64,000 nt of DNA, taken from positions 15,259,631 through 15,323,630 of the forward strand of contig CM053802.1 of NCBI GenBank assembly GCA_028671895.1, given 5' to 3'. This document shows positions 45,424 to 56,673 of the stretch, one piece after another (within the stretch, counting starts at the first letter, position 1; every line of letters begins with the position of its first letter). Source of the DNA: Oenanthe sinensis (taxonomy: Eukaryota; Streptophyta; Magnoliopsida; Apiales; Apiaceae). A program made the translations under genes and the position numbers. The notes beneath the pieces are model-generated. The model did not search any database and was not told where the DNA came from. It saw nothing but the letters and a program-made list of their open reading frames with translations.

Positions 45424-46509
45424 TTATTTTTTTTTCTTAATCAGATTACCAACTAGAGTATAATCTTCCCATTTACCCTGATTCTGTTGCAATTTTGCCA
45501 AAATATCCAAAATCTTCTCATCATATTGATAACTTGCACCAATTAATACTTCTACATCAGAAGAAACCACTGAGATAGCTAAGCATAAAACCTCAGCATT
45601 TGTAACCCTTGACAAAGCATTTGCAGCTAAATTTTCTTTACCATATTTATATTGTATCTCGTAATCAAAACCTAAGAGCTTAGCTAACCAGAATTGTTGA
45701 AATGGAGTTGAAATTTTTTGTTGTAGCAACCATTTGAGACTTTTCTGATCTGTTTTGATAACAAAATGATTACCAGTGAGATATTGTTCCCACTTCTGGA
45801 CAGCAAACACAATTGCTAACAACCCTTTCTCATAAACTGACAATTTTTGCCACTTTGGTCCCAATGATCTACTAATAAATGCCAAAGGGTGGGAATCTTG
45901 CATTAAAACAGCCCCTATGCCACTTTTAGATGCATCAGTTTCCACGACAAACTCCTTAGTAAAATCAGGTATAGCTAACACAGGTGCTGTTGTCAATGCA
46001 TGTTTTAATAACTCAAATGATTCTTGAGCTTTCTCATTCCACTGAAATCTACCTTTTTTCAACAAATCAGTCAAATTTCTACTTATTACAGCATACCCTC
46101 TTATAAATTTTCTATAATAACCAGTTAGGCCCAAAAAACTTCTTACCTCCTTAATTGTTCTTGGAACATGCCAACTCTCTACAACTGATATCTTTCCAGG
46201 ATATGTCTCAACTCCCTTTGTAGATATAAAATGACCCAAATATTCTACTTTTTCAACAGCAAATATGCATTTACTCTGTTTAGCATACATCTTGTTATCC
46301 TTCATTAGTTGAAAAACTGCTTCAAGGTGTTTCAAATGATCTGCTAAATTCTTACTATACACCAATATGTCATCAAAGAAAACAAGCGCACATTTCCTAA
46401 GTAAAGGCCTAAAAACAGAGTTCATCCAACTTTGAAAAGATGCAGGTGCATTTGTCAAGAAATTCGTAATGACCGGTATGTGTTTTAAATGCAGTTTTGA
46501 ATACCTCAT
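45424..46509 (-). pseudogene. Chromovirus reverse transcriptase (second half) and RNase H
   Basis: It starts in RT at TNAPASFQSWMNSVFRPLLR. The catalytic FFDDILVYS follows, then YLGHFIST and the connection FLGLTGYYRKFIRGYA. RNase H shows VVETDASKSGIGAVLMQ, SRSLGPKWQKLSVYEKGLLA and FVIKTDQKSLKWLL, ending in a YGKENLAANALSR stretch. It is in a different frame from the first half of RT. The join at about 46455-46470 lacks 17 bases compared with the conserved family spacing, removing the residues between YEFL and TNAPASF. The frame ends in an A-run at 45424. Confidence 0.9.
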
Positions 46510-47533
46510 CCGGATGCAATCTGAGTTGATGGTAACCAGCCCTCAAATCCAATTTGCTAAAACATTGGGCACGAGCTAACTCATCAATGAGTTCTTCAAT
46601 AACATGAATCGGAAATTTGTCTTTGACTGTTTTTCTATTCAATTCCCTGTAATCAATGCACAACCTCCAAGTTCCATCCTTCTTACCTACTAGTACCACC
46701 GGTGAAGCAAAAGGACTGCTACTATCTTGGATAATCCCTCTTTCGAGCATTTCTTGTACTAGTTGTTCAATAATGTCTCTTTGTTCCAATGGAATCTTAT
46801 GATCATATACCCCTCTATGTGGAGGTAATTCAGAAGGTTCCTCGAAAATTATAGAGTAGTTACTCTTCAATGCTTCTAATTCTGGCCATTTCTTCTGCAC
46901 ATTATCCTGCACATTATCCCTTGTTGAAACTGAAGCTTCCATATTGGACAACTCCTTCACTTGAATGAAACAAAGTTGTGCAGCATTGTTTAGCAGCTTC
47001 TTAGATGGTTGCTTCTCAAGTATTTTCAACTTTTGAGATGGAATCCCCTTTAAGGTTACCTGGTGATCTTGATATATAAACTCCATCCTTAACTTCTGAA
47101 AATCCCAATAAACAGGTCCTAAAGTACTTAACCATTGAATACCAAGTACCATATCACAACCTCCAAGGGGAATTAACATAGTTTCTGCTACAAACTCATG
47201 GCCATTCATTTGCCAAACAAACTTTTTACACATCTGAGTACAAGGAATGTGATTTCCATCAGCCACTGTTATAGCTTGAGGATTAATGAAGTCTAGATTG
47301 CACTGTAGTTCCTTGGCCAAGTTTACATCAACAAAGTTATGAGTACTCCCTGAATCCACTAAAATATGAAGTGTCTTGTTCTTTGTAAATCCCTTAACTC
47401 TCATGGTTTGGAAATTCTGGTTCCCAGCCAAAGCATTCACTGAAATACAAGGTTCACTTAGATCTACAGTTTGTTGCACTACTTCTGCCTCCATTTCTTC
47501 TTCAGATTCTCCTGGTACTTCAACAGTAAACAA
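46409..47533 (-). pseudogene. Chromovirus protease and first half of reverse transcriptase
   Basis: It opens with an acidic segment (VPGESEEEMEAEV) after gag, then the aspartic protease: HILVDSGSTHNFVDVNLAKEL with D-S-G-S, and GGCDMVLGIQWLSTLGPV. RT begins at YSIIFEEPSELPPHRGVYDH and shows IIQDSSSPFASPVVLVGKKD, WRLCIDYRELNRKTVKDKFP and FSKLDLRAGYHQLRLH. After HYEFL the frame runs into unrelated residues because of the 17-base deletion. The zinc knuckle lies at its upstream edge: CYFCDEPY is in the gag frame and GHKCKF in this one, separated by a one-base change in a run of six G. Confidence 0.88.
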
Positions 47534-47565
47534 TTGCGGCTCTCTAAACTTACATTTATGCCCCC

Positions 47566-48501
47566 CTAATATGGTTCATCGCAAAAATAACAAAGCCCTT
47601 TCGCGATTTTCTCAGCCCTGACATCAGCTGGTACAAACATGTTGTTTCTTGATTGTTTAGGATTGAATTTAGTCAAAGCCAATTGGTTAGTTTTGTTATT
47701 GGGATTTGGCAACAAAGGTGGTTTAGTATTAGCCAATAAAGGAACAGTTTGTATTGGTTTTGGCTGAACATTAAAAGAAGGTTTGATAGATTTTTGGGAC
47801 ATCATATTTAACGATTCCTCCTGCAACCTTGCGTACTCTATAGCTTGAGAAATTGTGTTAGGTTTAAAAGCCCTCACAAATGGTTTCACAGATGGTTTAA
47901 GACCCCCAATAAAACTATCAAGGATGTATGTGTCTGGGAGTACATGATTAATTTGTGTCATAATAGCCCTCAAATTTTCAAATTCATCTATATATATCTC
48001 TAAGCTATCATGCTGCATCAATTTGTTAAATTGTTCTACTATGTTGCTTCCATTATCTTCTCTAAATCGTGCAGTCAAATCAGCAGTAAACACTCCCCAT
48101 TCCACATTCTTTCTCACAGACAAATAACTAGAAACCCAAGTTTCAGCCTTATCTACCATGGACAATGAAGCTAAATCTACCCTCTGTACATCTTCAATTT
48201 TACAAAGTTCAAAGTACTTGCAAGCTTTCTTGATCCAAACTCTAGGATTAGATCCATCAAATTTTGGAAATTCTAATTTAGGCATAAATCCAAGAGGTCT
48301 GGTTACAGAATTGTTACCTTGATGAAGGGCATTTACTGGAGTTTCTTCTTGATTTCTTGGTATATTGTCACGAGTCTGAATCTGATCTTTCATATCAGTA
48401 ATTGCTTGCATCATCTTAATCATATTTTCTTAAAGTCTTTTAATATGTTCATCTTGTTTCTTCGAATTGCTCTCAATCATCAACCGTAACTGTTCTTCCA
48501 T
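47566..48501 (-). pseudogene. Chromovirus gag
   Basis: The likely start is ATG 48501 (MEEQLRLMIESNSKKQDEHI). A TAA then interrupts the frame near 48424, and the frame reopens at MIKMMQAITDMK. Capsid-like sequence follows: KLEFPKFDGSNPRVWIKKAC, then VDKAETWVSSYL and LTARFRED, matching the retrotransposon gag family (PF03732 type). A Pro/Asn-rich tail leads to the first half of a CCHC knuckle (CYFCDEPY) and a stop at the G6 run, where the protein would shift into the protease frame. Confidence 0.85.
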
Positions 48502-48562
48502 AACTGATACTCTTCTTGTACGCGCTGCCAGATTTAATGAAAAATCAAAAAGATCCCTAGAT

Positions 48563-48578
48563 GATGGCTTTGATACCA
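48563..48578 (-). other. Primer-binding site of the chromovirus
   Basis: TGGTATCAAAGCCATC on the minus strand, one base past the 5' LTR. It is close to the complement of initiator tRNA-Met (TGGTATCAGAGCCA). Confidence 0.85.
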
Positions 48579-48579
48579 A

Positions 48580-48867
48580 TGTTAAGGGTATTATACGAGA
48601 TGAACAAATATAAAGTGTTTAAATAAGAAAGGAGATGAGATAGTAGATAGAAAGAGATAGAGAGTTGCAAAGAAGACATTTATATTTTTTCACATATTCC
48701 CCATACAAATAGATATATCTCCTACTTATACAATCTATATTCTTAAAAGATATATAAACTGTCATGTAATAAACTGCCATATAACCGTCGTAAATCAGTT
48801 ATTGTGTAAACTGATTTTCCCTCTAAATGATATTACTTAAATTATGACAAATACTACTCCTGTAACA
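48580..48867 (-). repeat. 5' LTR of the chromovirus
   Basis: 288 bp, TGTTAAGGG...CTGTAACA. Partner of 43791-44071. Confidence 0.93.
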
Positions 48868-49570
48868 AACAAGTACCAAGTCAATTGAAAGAGACAGACT
48901 TTCTATGCTTGTTCTTCCTTGAGCTTAGCAATACGAATCTTCTAAGAAATAATAATGATGACAGACAGTTATTGTAGCTATAAGTTTGGTCTCAAAATTA
49001 AGATTTGTAAGCTCATTGTGATATTTTGAGCTAGCTAAAAAACTAGAGATGCATTTATTAAAAGAGAAAGCAAACAAGTTGTCAATTGTCAAAAGGAAAT
49101 GTAAAGTACAAGGATTAATATGCAATCTGCAAAGCAGATCATCTACTTCCTACACATAACATAAGTTTAGGACTCTAAAGTCAAATTATTATTAGTTAAC
49201 ATACATAGTCCTCGATAATCAGAAACAACAATTAATATTACAAATTTTGTGTTATGTGTGAGGGTATATAAAGAGAGAAAAAGATACTAACTTTCGTTGG
49301 TGTGGATGATGAGGGAAGATTCGGTCGGGGCAGGACTCACAAGGCGGAGCTGTCAGCTGTGTCTGTTTGGATTTTCGAATCCGACCCAATTCCCCGACCA
49401 TGACTCCATGAGCCCACAACTATAGGCCGAGAGAAAATCGAAATTAAATCCAACCACACCGTTAAAATTCGATAAAAATTGAATAGCATAAAATTGAATG
49501 GAATCAAAAAATTTAAAACTAAATCATCGAAAAAATCGAATCATGTCAATTATTAAATATATATATATAT
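48868..49570. other. Gene-free DNA
   Basis: No exon recognised. 49430-49550 has repeated AAAATCGAAT/AAATTGAAT words, perhaps a decayed hAT-type repeat. An (AT)n tract (49557-49570) leads into the next element. Confidence 0.5.
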
Positions 49571-51620
49571 AGGGGTTGCTCAATAGAAAACTTTTATTTT
49601 GTAGAAAACTGAGGTACTCTTTTCATCCATTAATTTACTTTCCATCTAACGGTTGTTAATTTTCTACTAAAATAGCTTGATTTTAAGTGTGAGGGTAAAA
49701 TAGTGAACTTAATATTCTTTGTTTCATAAATTATTTTGCATTGATCATAAAATTTAAAAATTCGAATACTTTCCTTTCCTAGTTGAAACTTATTGTAGTT
49801 ATTTATTCCTAAATTTTGCATTTGAATATAATACTTACCAATTTCAACATAATCATAATATTCTTTATTAAATGCAAATACTTTCCTTATGTAAATATTA
49901 GTTATATTAAATATGTGATTTATTTATGTGCATATATTTTCGTATATATTTTACACATATTATGTTCATTATAATGTGTTTTACCATGTATTATACTCGT
50001 TCAAATTCATCAATATTTTATACTATATATTTTACTCTCGTTTCTGATATACAAATAATAGTAATCCACTGCGTCTTTTATTATATATTCTAAATGAGAT
50101 TCAAGATTCTATTAAATGTTTAAATAAATTATTTTTTAATTTTATTTTATATTATACTAAATATGTAATAATGTAATACAAAAAATTAATTATATTTATA
50201 AATGGCTATGATTTTTAAATAACTATTTGGAGATTAATATTAATATATGATATTTATTAGACTAAATTTATAATTAAAATTTTTAAAATATATTTAAAAA
50301 TTTAAAAAATTTAATTATATTTATAAATGGCTATGCTTCAATTATATATTCAACTAAATTTTTCATTTAAATTTAAATTTTATATTTCATTTAGTTTATT
50401 TCAAAATTCCATAAACTATTCCACTAAATTTTTTATTTAACTTTTTAAAGATTCCACAAAGTGTTTTAAGATTATAGATAACATTTAAAATTTTATTGTA
50501 TATTCCACTAAAAATTTTCATTTAATTTTAAATTTTGATATTAAAGTTTATGTAAATTTTATTATAATGTATGATAATATTTTTATTATTTTATTATGTG
50601 TTCTAATAAAATTTCAAAAGATTCTTGACTATTTTAAAATTTTCAAAAGATTCTTGAATATTTGGTAGAACATTTAGTGGAATCTTAATTAAAAATATTT
50701 AGTAGAATAGTTAGTGAAATAGTTAATATAATCTTAATATTATTTTAAAATTAATAGTGAAATATCTAGAAGAATTTTAAAATCTTTAAAAGATTTTTGA
50801 CTATTTAGTAGAACATTTAGTGAAATCTTAATTAAAATATTTAGTGGAATAGTTAATAGAATAGTCAATAGAATTTTAATATTATTTTAAATTAATTGTG
50901 AAATATATAGAAGAATTTTAGAATTTTTAATTTTTTTTGACTATTTAGTAGAACACTTAGTAGAATCTTAATTAAAATATTTAGCAGAATAGTTAATAGA
51001 ATATTTAATATTATTTTAAATTAATAGTGAAATATCTAGAAAAATAATTACTATTTTAAAATATTCAAAATATTTTTGAATATTTAGTGGAATCTTAATT
51101 AAAAATATTTAATAAAATATTTAGTAAAATAGTTAATGAAATAGTTAATAGAATCTTAATATTATTTTAAAATTAATAGTGAAATATCTAGAATAATTTT
51201 AAAAATTTTAAAAGATTTTTGACTATTTAGTAGAACACTTAGTGGAATCTTAATTAAAATATTTAGTAGAATAGTTAATAGAATCTTAATATTATTTTAA
51301 ATTAATAGTGAAATATCCAGAAGAATAATTACTAGAATCTTAATAATATGAATTAGTGATATATTAAATGTTAATATACGGTATTTATACAAATTAATGT
51401 TAGTATGCAGGACAATCAATTACATGTGTGATTATTACTTTCATAAAGATAGTTTATTTATTTACATTTGTTTCTTATTCACATTAGTACATGTTTTTTT
51501 TTAAATATTACTAATTTGCCATTATGAGTTATATATACAAATTAATTATTATTATATTTAATTAACGGTCTAGATGGAGTTTCTTAAATTTTCTATTTAA
51601 GGAGTTTTCCCTAGATCCCT
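49571..51620. mobile_element. Candidate non-autonomous DNA transposon in an (AT)n tract, with internal tandem repeats
   Basis: The left end reads AGGGGTTGCTCAATAGAAAA. The right end, on the other strand, reads AGGGATCTAGGGAAAACTCC. Both are followed by a similar AGAAAA..AACT block and then a CATCTAACGG / CATCTAGACCGTTAAT block, so the ends are imperfect inverted repeats. Both sides are flanked by (TA)n, so a target duplication cannot be measured. The interior is extremely AT-rich and includes the 141 bp tandem repeat at about 50590-51365. There is no coding sequence. The superfamily (MULE, Helitron or other) is unresolved. Confidence 0.45.
50590..51365. repeat. About five tandem units of roughly 141 bp
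   Basis: The landmark GTAGAAC recurs at 50665, 50808, 50948 and 51230 (spacings 143, 140 and 282 = 2 x 141). The unit near 51085 has lost the landmark through a small deletion. Each unit holds AATCTTAATTAAAA, AGTTAATAGAATCTTAATATT and AGTGAAATATCTAGAA, or shorter variants of them. Confidence 0.85.
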
Positions 51621-52409
51621 ACTATATATATATATATATATATATAACAGGCCAACACGAACCAATTTAATCGAGATTTGAAGCCACGTCAATCCATTCA
51701 ACAAATTAATTTAGTCCACCTCAGTGAACATGTACGCATCGTATCTGTATATTCTCTTGAAACGGCTGCACTCCTTCCTATAAACCATCATCTCAACCGC
51801 TGTGTCAGTTTTATTGCACCACCCAGACACCTTACATATCTATACATCTAGCACCCACGGATGAATTACAACCACTTCTGACATTCGTTTTATACTGAAA
51901 CTATAAAAGGTGTTTCACTTTGTATACTGAATTCCAATCACCTCTAACATTCGTGCCTCAGATGTTGCATGAAATTCCTGAATCCCGTATGCCGGTTTCC
52001 AATTCCTTTATTGATGATATGCATCAGATAGATGAGAAAATCACTGAAATTCTTCATACACTTATAAAAGGCATTCTGCTTTCATTATTCTAATCCTTAT
52101 TTTTTACTTTATGCAGGCTAATCAAACTTGGTCTGCAAGTAGTAGTTTTCTATGTTTGGGTTGAGGTATGTTCAGTCACTCAACTTAGTTTTAGATTATT
52201 TCTACAATTTAAGCTCTTATACCCCCTCAATTATTACTATTTTTACCTTGTAAGCTCGTATACCCCCTCAATTATTACTATGTTAATATTACTACAATGA
52301 CACTTTGAAAAAAATATACACTCACGGATGGCGTTATCTTGCAAGCTTGTATATTTAATTATATAGCTAACTAAAATAAAATCTGCCCTTTAAATTGTGA
52401 CCATGAAGT
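51621..52409. other. DNA between the AT-rich element and copia element C
   Basis: It starts with a (TA)n tract (51621-51646). 51964-52090 is open (starting MLHEIPESRMPVSNSFIDDM) and is followed by an acceptor-like TTTATGCAG, so it could be a gene exon. It matches nothing I recognise. Bases 52405-52409 (GAAGT) are the left target duplication of copia element C. Confidence 0.4.
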
Positions 52410-53567
52410 TGTTGGGACAATCGAATCATGATGCTGCGTTTTATGATATGAAAACGAACGAGTTTGAATAGAAAATTAACCTTAATCGCTACGGCGCAAG
52501 CGATTCAAATCCACGTCTTCTACTGTATTCCCGTATTCACCTTGAGCGAAGTGTGGCCTTCGATCCTCCCAAGGTTGCCTCCCTTCTAACTTTGAGATCT
52601 TGGAACCCTAGTTCTTGGTTGCCTCCTTGAACGGCTGCTCACAAAAACCCTAGTATTTTCCAACTCATAGCTAGAAGAGAATAAGATGAATATATAGGCT
52701 ACAGTAGGGATCCTGGATAATTAGGTCGGGCCTTCCAATGACATTCTGGGTCAAGCCCAATGTCATTAAATATTAATTCAATCCACTAAAGAATTAATAT
52801 TTGCACTACCTCTCCTAATGCCGTAATTTAATTATTTAATTCGGCTCCAATATTATTTGCTTATTAAATTCCCCATGTTTAAGATATCGAATGTCCATTA
52901 ATTAAATTAATTTCTGATAATTAATTTAATCAATATCTTTTATCCTTGATCATCCACTCAACCTTATAATTATGCAAGAACAAATCTGCCTGCAGGACTA
53001 AAGCATAATTATCTTTATGAGCTTTCAAGAGGACATCATCACCCGAATATTTTCGGACACGGTTTCCTTTTATAGTCAATATCCCACTCTGTATGCAATG
53101 TCATTGTCCAAAACATAATATTGTGATTAACAAAAAATCACATCACATATGAATCAAAACATATGCATTGCATACAAGTGTCAATCACTGTATCCGGATT
53201 AAGAACCTAAGCAATAATAATATTATAGAATCTTAGTTCTTCTTTATTATCAGAATAGAAGAACAATTCTAATATTTTAATCCCGTTCAATATACACAAA
53301 GCATACAAGTATTATTCAATAATCAAGATAGATTATTTCCAAATAATACTTCAGTCATTCCAGTGGTTTGTTTAACTCCACTTAAACTGTGAACATTTAT
53401 TATATTATATATAGACACTGACAATCTAATCTTCTGTTATCCCATTTGATACTAGATTATCCACAATATATAATATACAAACAGTGTTAAAATACGCATT
53501 CAAGATTCTCAATAAAAAAGGACAATGTCATATACTTCAAACGAATAGTTCAGTATACTCCCTAACA
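52410..53567 (-). repeat. 3' LTR of copia element C
   Basis: 1158 bp, beside the polypurine tract. A TATA-like GCCTATATATTC (minus strand, near 52691-52702) would be the promoter. Just upstream of it in the sense direction an inverted repeat AATGACATT...AATGTCATT occupies 52737-52767. Confidence 0.97.
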
Positions 53568-53581
53568 ATCTCCCACTTATA
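53568..53581 (-). other. Polypurine tract of copia element C
   Basis: On the minus strand AAGTGGGAGAT immediately precedes the 3' LTR. Confidence 0.8.
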
Positions 53582-53646
53582 CTCAAGCTATTCTTTGAGT
53601 ATATCAGTGTTTTATTACAAGCAATCCACTACCAATTAAATAACTA

Positions 53647-53940
53647 TTATGTGACCATACATCTGACTCCTATCGCCTCCACGTGCTGCTCAAAAGCCTT
53701 AGCTGGTAAGCTCTTTGTGAAAGGATCTGCCTGGTTGTCCTTTGATGCTATATCAGTCACAATAATATCTCCTCGCTTAACGAATTGTCGTATAAGGTGA
53801 TACTTACGCTCGATGTGTTTTGCTGCCTTATGGTCTCGCGGTTCCTTTGCATTTGCCACAGCACCAGTGTTATCACAATACACTGTCAAGCTCCTAGGCA
53901 AATTAGGTACCACATCTATGTCCAAAAGAAAGTTTCTGAA
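53647..53940 (-). pseudogene. C-terminal tail of RNase H, copia element C
   Basis: In the same frame as the main pol segment but after a TGA that stands where the family has Trp (KEAI-stop-FRNFLL). It continues LTVYCDNTGAVANAKEPRDH and KHIERKYHLIRQFVKRGDII, then QADPFTKSLPAKAFEQHVEAIG, and ends at 53647, 66 bases before the polypurine tract boundary region. This is the last helix and basic stretch of the copia RNase H domain. Confidence 0.88.
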
Positions 53941-56667
53941 TCATATTGCCTCTTTGGCTGCCTCCGAAGCTGCCACATATTCGGCTTCCATGGTAGAGTC
54001 AGCAACGCATTTCTGCTTTACACTCCTCCATATTACAGCTCCACCTCCTAAGGTAAACACATATCCCGAGGTTGATTTCCTCTTATCTCTATCTGCTTGG
54101 AAATCTGAATCGGTATATTCTAGAGGTAACAAATCTGAGGCCTTGTAAATTAGCATATACTCCTTAGTCCTTCTCAGGTACTTGAGTATAGCCTTTACTG
54201 CACTCCAATGTTCCTGTCCTGGGTTTGACTGATATCTGCTAACCATGCCCACGGCAAAACAAATATCAGGTCTCGTACATAACATTGCATACATTAAGCT
54301 TCCGCATGCCGAAGCATAGGGAACCGCTTTCATGCTCTCTATCGCCTCTGGTGTCTTAGGACACTGTTTCTTTGATAGAGCAACTCCATGTTTATAAGGT
54401 AGGTTACCCTTCTTGGAGTCCTGCATGTTAAAACGAGCCAATACCTCATCAATATAGGGCTCTTGGGATAAAGCCAACATCCTTTTCTTGCGATCCCTTA
54501 TAACTTTGATCCCAAGGATGTATGCCGCTTCACCTAAGTCCTTCATTTCGAACTGTTTGAACAACCATGCCTTTACCGCTGATAACATCCCTACATTGTT
54601 TCCAATGAGTAAAATATCATCTACGTATAGCACTAGAAAAGTCACTGAACTACCCTCAGATTTCTTGTACACACACGACTCGCTTGGACATTGATCAAAT
54701 CCGTATGTCTGGATTACCTGATCAAAGCGAATATTCCAATACCTAGAAGCTTGTTTAAGTCCATAAATGGACTTCTTAAGCTTACATACCAGATGCTCTT
54801 GGCCTTCCTTAATGAATCCTTCTGGTTGTTGCATATAGATGATCTCATCATCAAGACTCCTATTTAGGAAAGCTGTCTTGACATCCATTTGCCAAATCTC
54901 ATAATCGAGATGAGCTGCTATAGATAAAAGAATCCGGATCGACTTTAGCATGACTACTGGCGAAAAGGTTTCCTCATAATCGATCCCTTCTTTCTGAGTA
55001 TACCCTTTCGCAACAAGTCTTGCTTTCCAAGCTTTTACCTTTTTGTCAGATCCTCTTTTTCTCTTGTAGATCCACTTACATCCAATGGGTTTTACACCTT
55101 TGGGTGGTTCCACGAGCTCCCAGACTTGATTTGAATACATAGATTCCATCTCAGATGTCATTGCTTTTTGCCATAGATCTGCATCTTTGTCTTGCAGTGC
55201 TTCCTCGTATGTCATGGGATCCTCATCATGTTCCTCAGAGACCAAGTCCGAAGACTCTCCCAATAACATGAATCTGCTGGGTTTACGAATAACCCTCCCA
55301 CTACGACGAGACACCGGTGTGGTATTAGTGATAGGTTGTGTGTTCTCTTGTGGCTGTTCTACTTGTACTATTGACACTTGTTCATTATTTGTCTCTCCCA
55401 CTAGTTCCTCTAAAACGACACTGCTCATGGGTTTATGGTTCATCATATAGTCCTCCTCTAGGAATCTAGCATTGGTACTAACAATGACATCCCGATCCTT
55501 AGGACTATAAAATAAATATCCTTTTGTTCCCATGGGATAGCCTACAAAAAGCCTTACTTCTGTACGAGATTCTAACTTAGTCACGTTCTTGTTCAACACA
55601 TGTGCTGGACAACCCCATATCCGAATATGTCTTAGACTAGGTTTTGAACCAGTCCACAATTCTTTTGGAGTCTTAGGAACTGACTTAGAAGGAACTAAAT
55701 TCAAAAGATAAGCTGCTGTTTCTAAAGCATGTCCCCAAAACGACTTGGGTAATTCTGAATAACTCATCATCGATCTAACACTCTCCAAAAGAGTACGATT
55801 CCTTCTCTCCGCTACACCATTCTGTTGGGGTGTTCCAGGTGCAGTCAACTGAGACATGATCCCATTCTTTGATAAGTAATCCCTAAATTCTCCAAGCAAG
55901 TATTCGCCACCACGATCTGATCGTAGTGACTTGATACATTTTCCATGTCGCTTCTCCGTTACAGTTTTGTACTCCTTGAACTTGTCAAAGCACTCTGATT
56001 TACGGCGCAACAAATAAATGTATCCATATCTAGAATAATCATCAATAAAAGTGACAAAATATTCATAACCACCTCTTGCTTGAATATTCATGGGTCCACA
56101 TAAATCAGTATGAACCAATTCTAACACTTCTTTGGCTCTATTCCCCTTTGCCTTAAAAGGCCTAGTGGTCATTTTACCTTCCAAACAGGATTCACAGACT
56201 GGAAATGGCTCCACTGCCAATGAGCCTAAAGGCCCATCTACTACCAGTCTTTGAATCCTCCTCAAGTTAATATGACCTAATCTTAAGTGCCAAAGATATG
56301 TTTGGTTCAAAGAAGAAGGTTCCTTTCTTTTAGTAGTGATAGAAGATGTGTTATTTAATACCCTATGTTGTAGTTGCAGTGCAGGTTGATTAGGAGTGAT
56401 TATGTATAAATTGTCTTGCAATGTACCAGAACATATAACTAGTTTATTCCTCATAATTGAAACATTATGATCCAAACAAACATTATAACCATCCAAAGCA
56501 AGTTTAGAAACCGAAATTAAATTCCTTCTAAACGAAAGTACATAAAGACAATTGTTCAAAACCAAATTCCTATCATCACCAAAAGATAAATTAACATCTC
56601 CCACTGCAACTACTGCTACTTTCGTAGCATCTCCCATGAACACATATATCTCGCCATCTCTAAGCAT
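53941..56667 (-). CDS. Pol of copia element C: integrase, reverse transcriptase, RNase H
   Basis: 908 codons open. Order: remainder of the protease (GEIYVFMGDATKVAVVAVGD), GAG-pre-integrase with LWHLRLGHINLRRIQRL and CESCLEGKM (HHCC), integrase core with ELVHTDLCGPM, TFIDDYSRYGYIYLLRRK, LRSDRGGEYLLGEF and QQNGVAERRNRTLLE, then the linker GCPAHVLNKN and FVGYPMGTKGYLFYSPKD. RT starts at LVEPPKGVKPIGCKWIYKRK and shows WQMDVKTAFLNRSLDDEIIY, LKKSIYGLKQASRYWNIRFD and the catalytic VLYVDDILLIGN. RNase H shows LEYTDSDFQADRDKRKSTSG and VADSTMEAEYVAASEAAKEA. It is in frame with gag upstream and with the RNase H tail downstream, separated only by stop codons. Confidence 0.92.
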   Translation of the reverse strand: MLRDGEIYVFMGDATKVAVVAVGDVNLSFGDDRNLVLNNCLYVLSFRRNLISVSKLALDGYNVCLDHNVSIMRNKLVICSGTLQDNLYIITPNQPALQLQHRVLNNTSSITTKRKEPSSLNQTYLWHLRLGHINLRRIQRLVVDGPLGSLAVEPFPVCESCLEGKMTTRPFKAKGNRAKEVLELVHTDLCGPMNIQARGGYEYFVTFIDDYSRYGYIYLLRRKSECFDKFKEYKTVTEKRHGKCIKSLRSDRGGEYLLGEFRDYLSKNGIMSQLTAPGTPQQNGVAERRNRTLLESVRSMMSYSELPKSFWGHALETAAYLLNLVPSKSVPKTPKELWTGSKPSLRHIRIWGCPAHVLNKNVTKLESRTEVRLFVGYPMGTKGYLFYSPKDRDVIVSTNARFLEEDYMMNHKPMSSVVLEELVGETNNEQVSIVQVEQPQENTQPITNTTPVSRRSGRVIRKPSRFMLLGESSDLVSEEHDEDPMTYEEALQDKDADLWQKAMTSEMESMYSNQVWELVEPPKGVKPIGCKWIYKRKRGSDKKVKAWKARLVAKGYTQKEGIDYEETFSPVVMLKSIRILLSIAAHLDYEIWQMDVKTAFLNRSLDDEIIYMQQPEGFIKEGQEHLVCKLKKSIYGLKQASRYWNIRFDQVIQTYGFDQCPSESCVYKKSEGSSVTFLVLYVDDILLIGNNVGMLSAVKAWLFKQFEMKDLGEAAYILGIKVIRDRKKRMLALSQEPYIDEVLARFNMQDSKKGNLPYKHGVALSKKQCPKTPEAIESMKAVPYASACGSLMYAMLCTRPDICFAVGMVSRYQSNPGQEHWSAVKAILKYLRRTKEYMLIYKASDLLPLEYTDSDFQADRDKRKSTSGYVFTLGGGAVIWRSVKQKCVADSTMEAEYVAASEAAKEAI

Positions 56668-56673
56668 TCTGGA

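Larger units (their letters stand above)
43791..48867 (-). mobile_element. Ty3/gypsy chromovirus (Reina-like), complete but defective
   Basis: 5077 bp with short LTRs (281 and 288 bp) in the TG...CA form (TGTTAAGGG...TGTAACA). On the minus strand the 5' LTR (48580-48867) is followed by the primer site TGGTATCAAAGCCATC (48563-48578), complementary to initiator tRNA-Met. The 3' LTR (43791-44071) is preceded by GAAGGGAGGAGCAA (polypurine tract). The flanking GACAA/AACAA is a near target duplication. The gene order gag-PR-RT-RNase H-integrase with a C-terminal chromodomain, the small size and the short LTRs fit the Reina lineage of chromoviruses. Frameshifts and a 17-base deletion in RT disable it. 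The two LTRs differ by a few substitutions plus indels of about 9 and 15 bases, suggesting a fairly recent insertion. Confidence 0.92.

Noticed and set aside
44151..48501. The gypsy-type polyprotein as an endogenous pararetrovirus
   Set aside because: It has LTRs, a primer site, a polypurine tract, an integrase and a chromodomain, and no movement or coat protein.
51964..52090. Exon-like frame left of copia C as the missing 5' part of the MYB-CC gene
   Set aside because: It contains no MYB-domain residues, so there is no support for joining it to 62875-64000.
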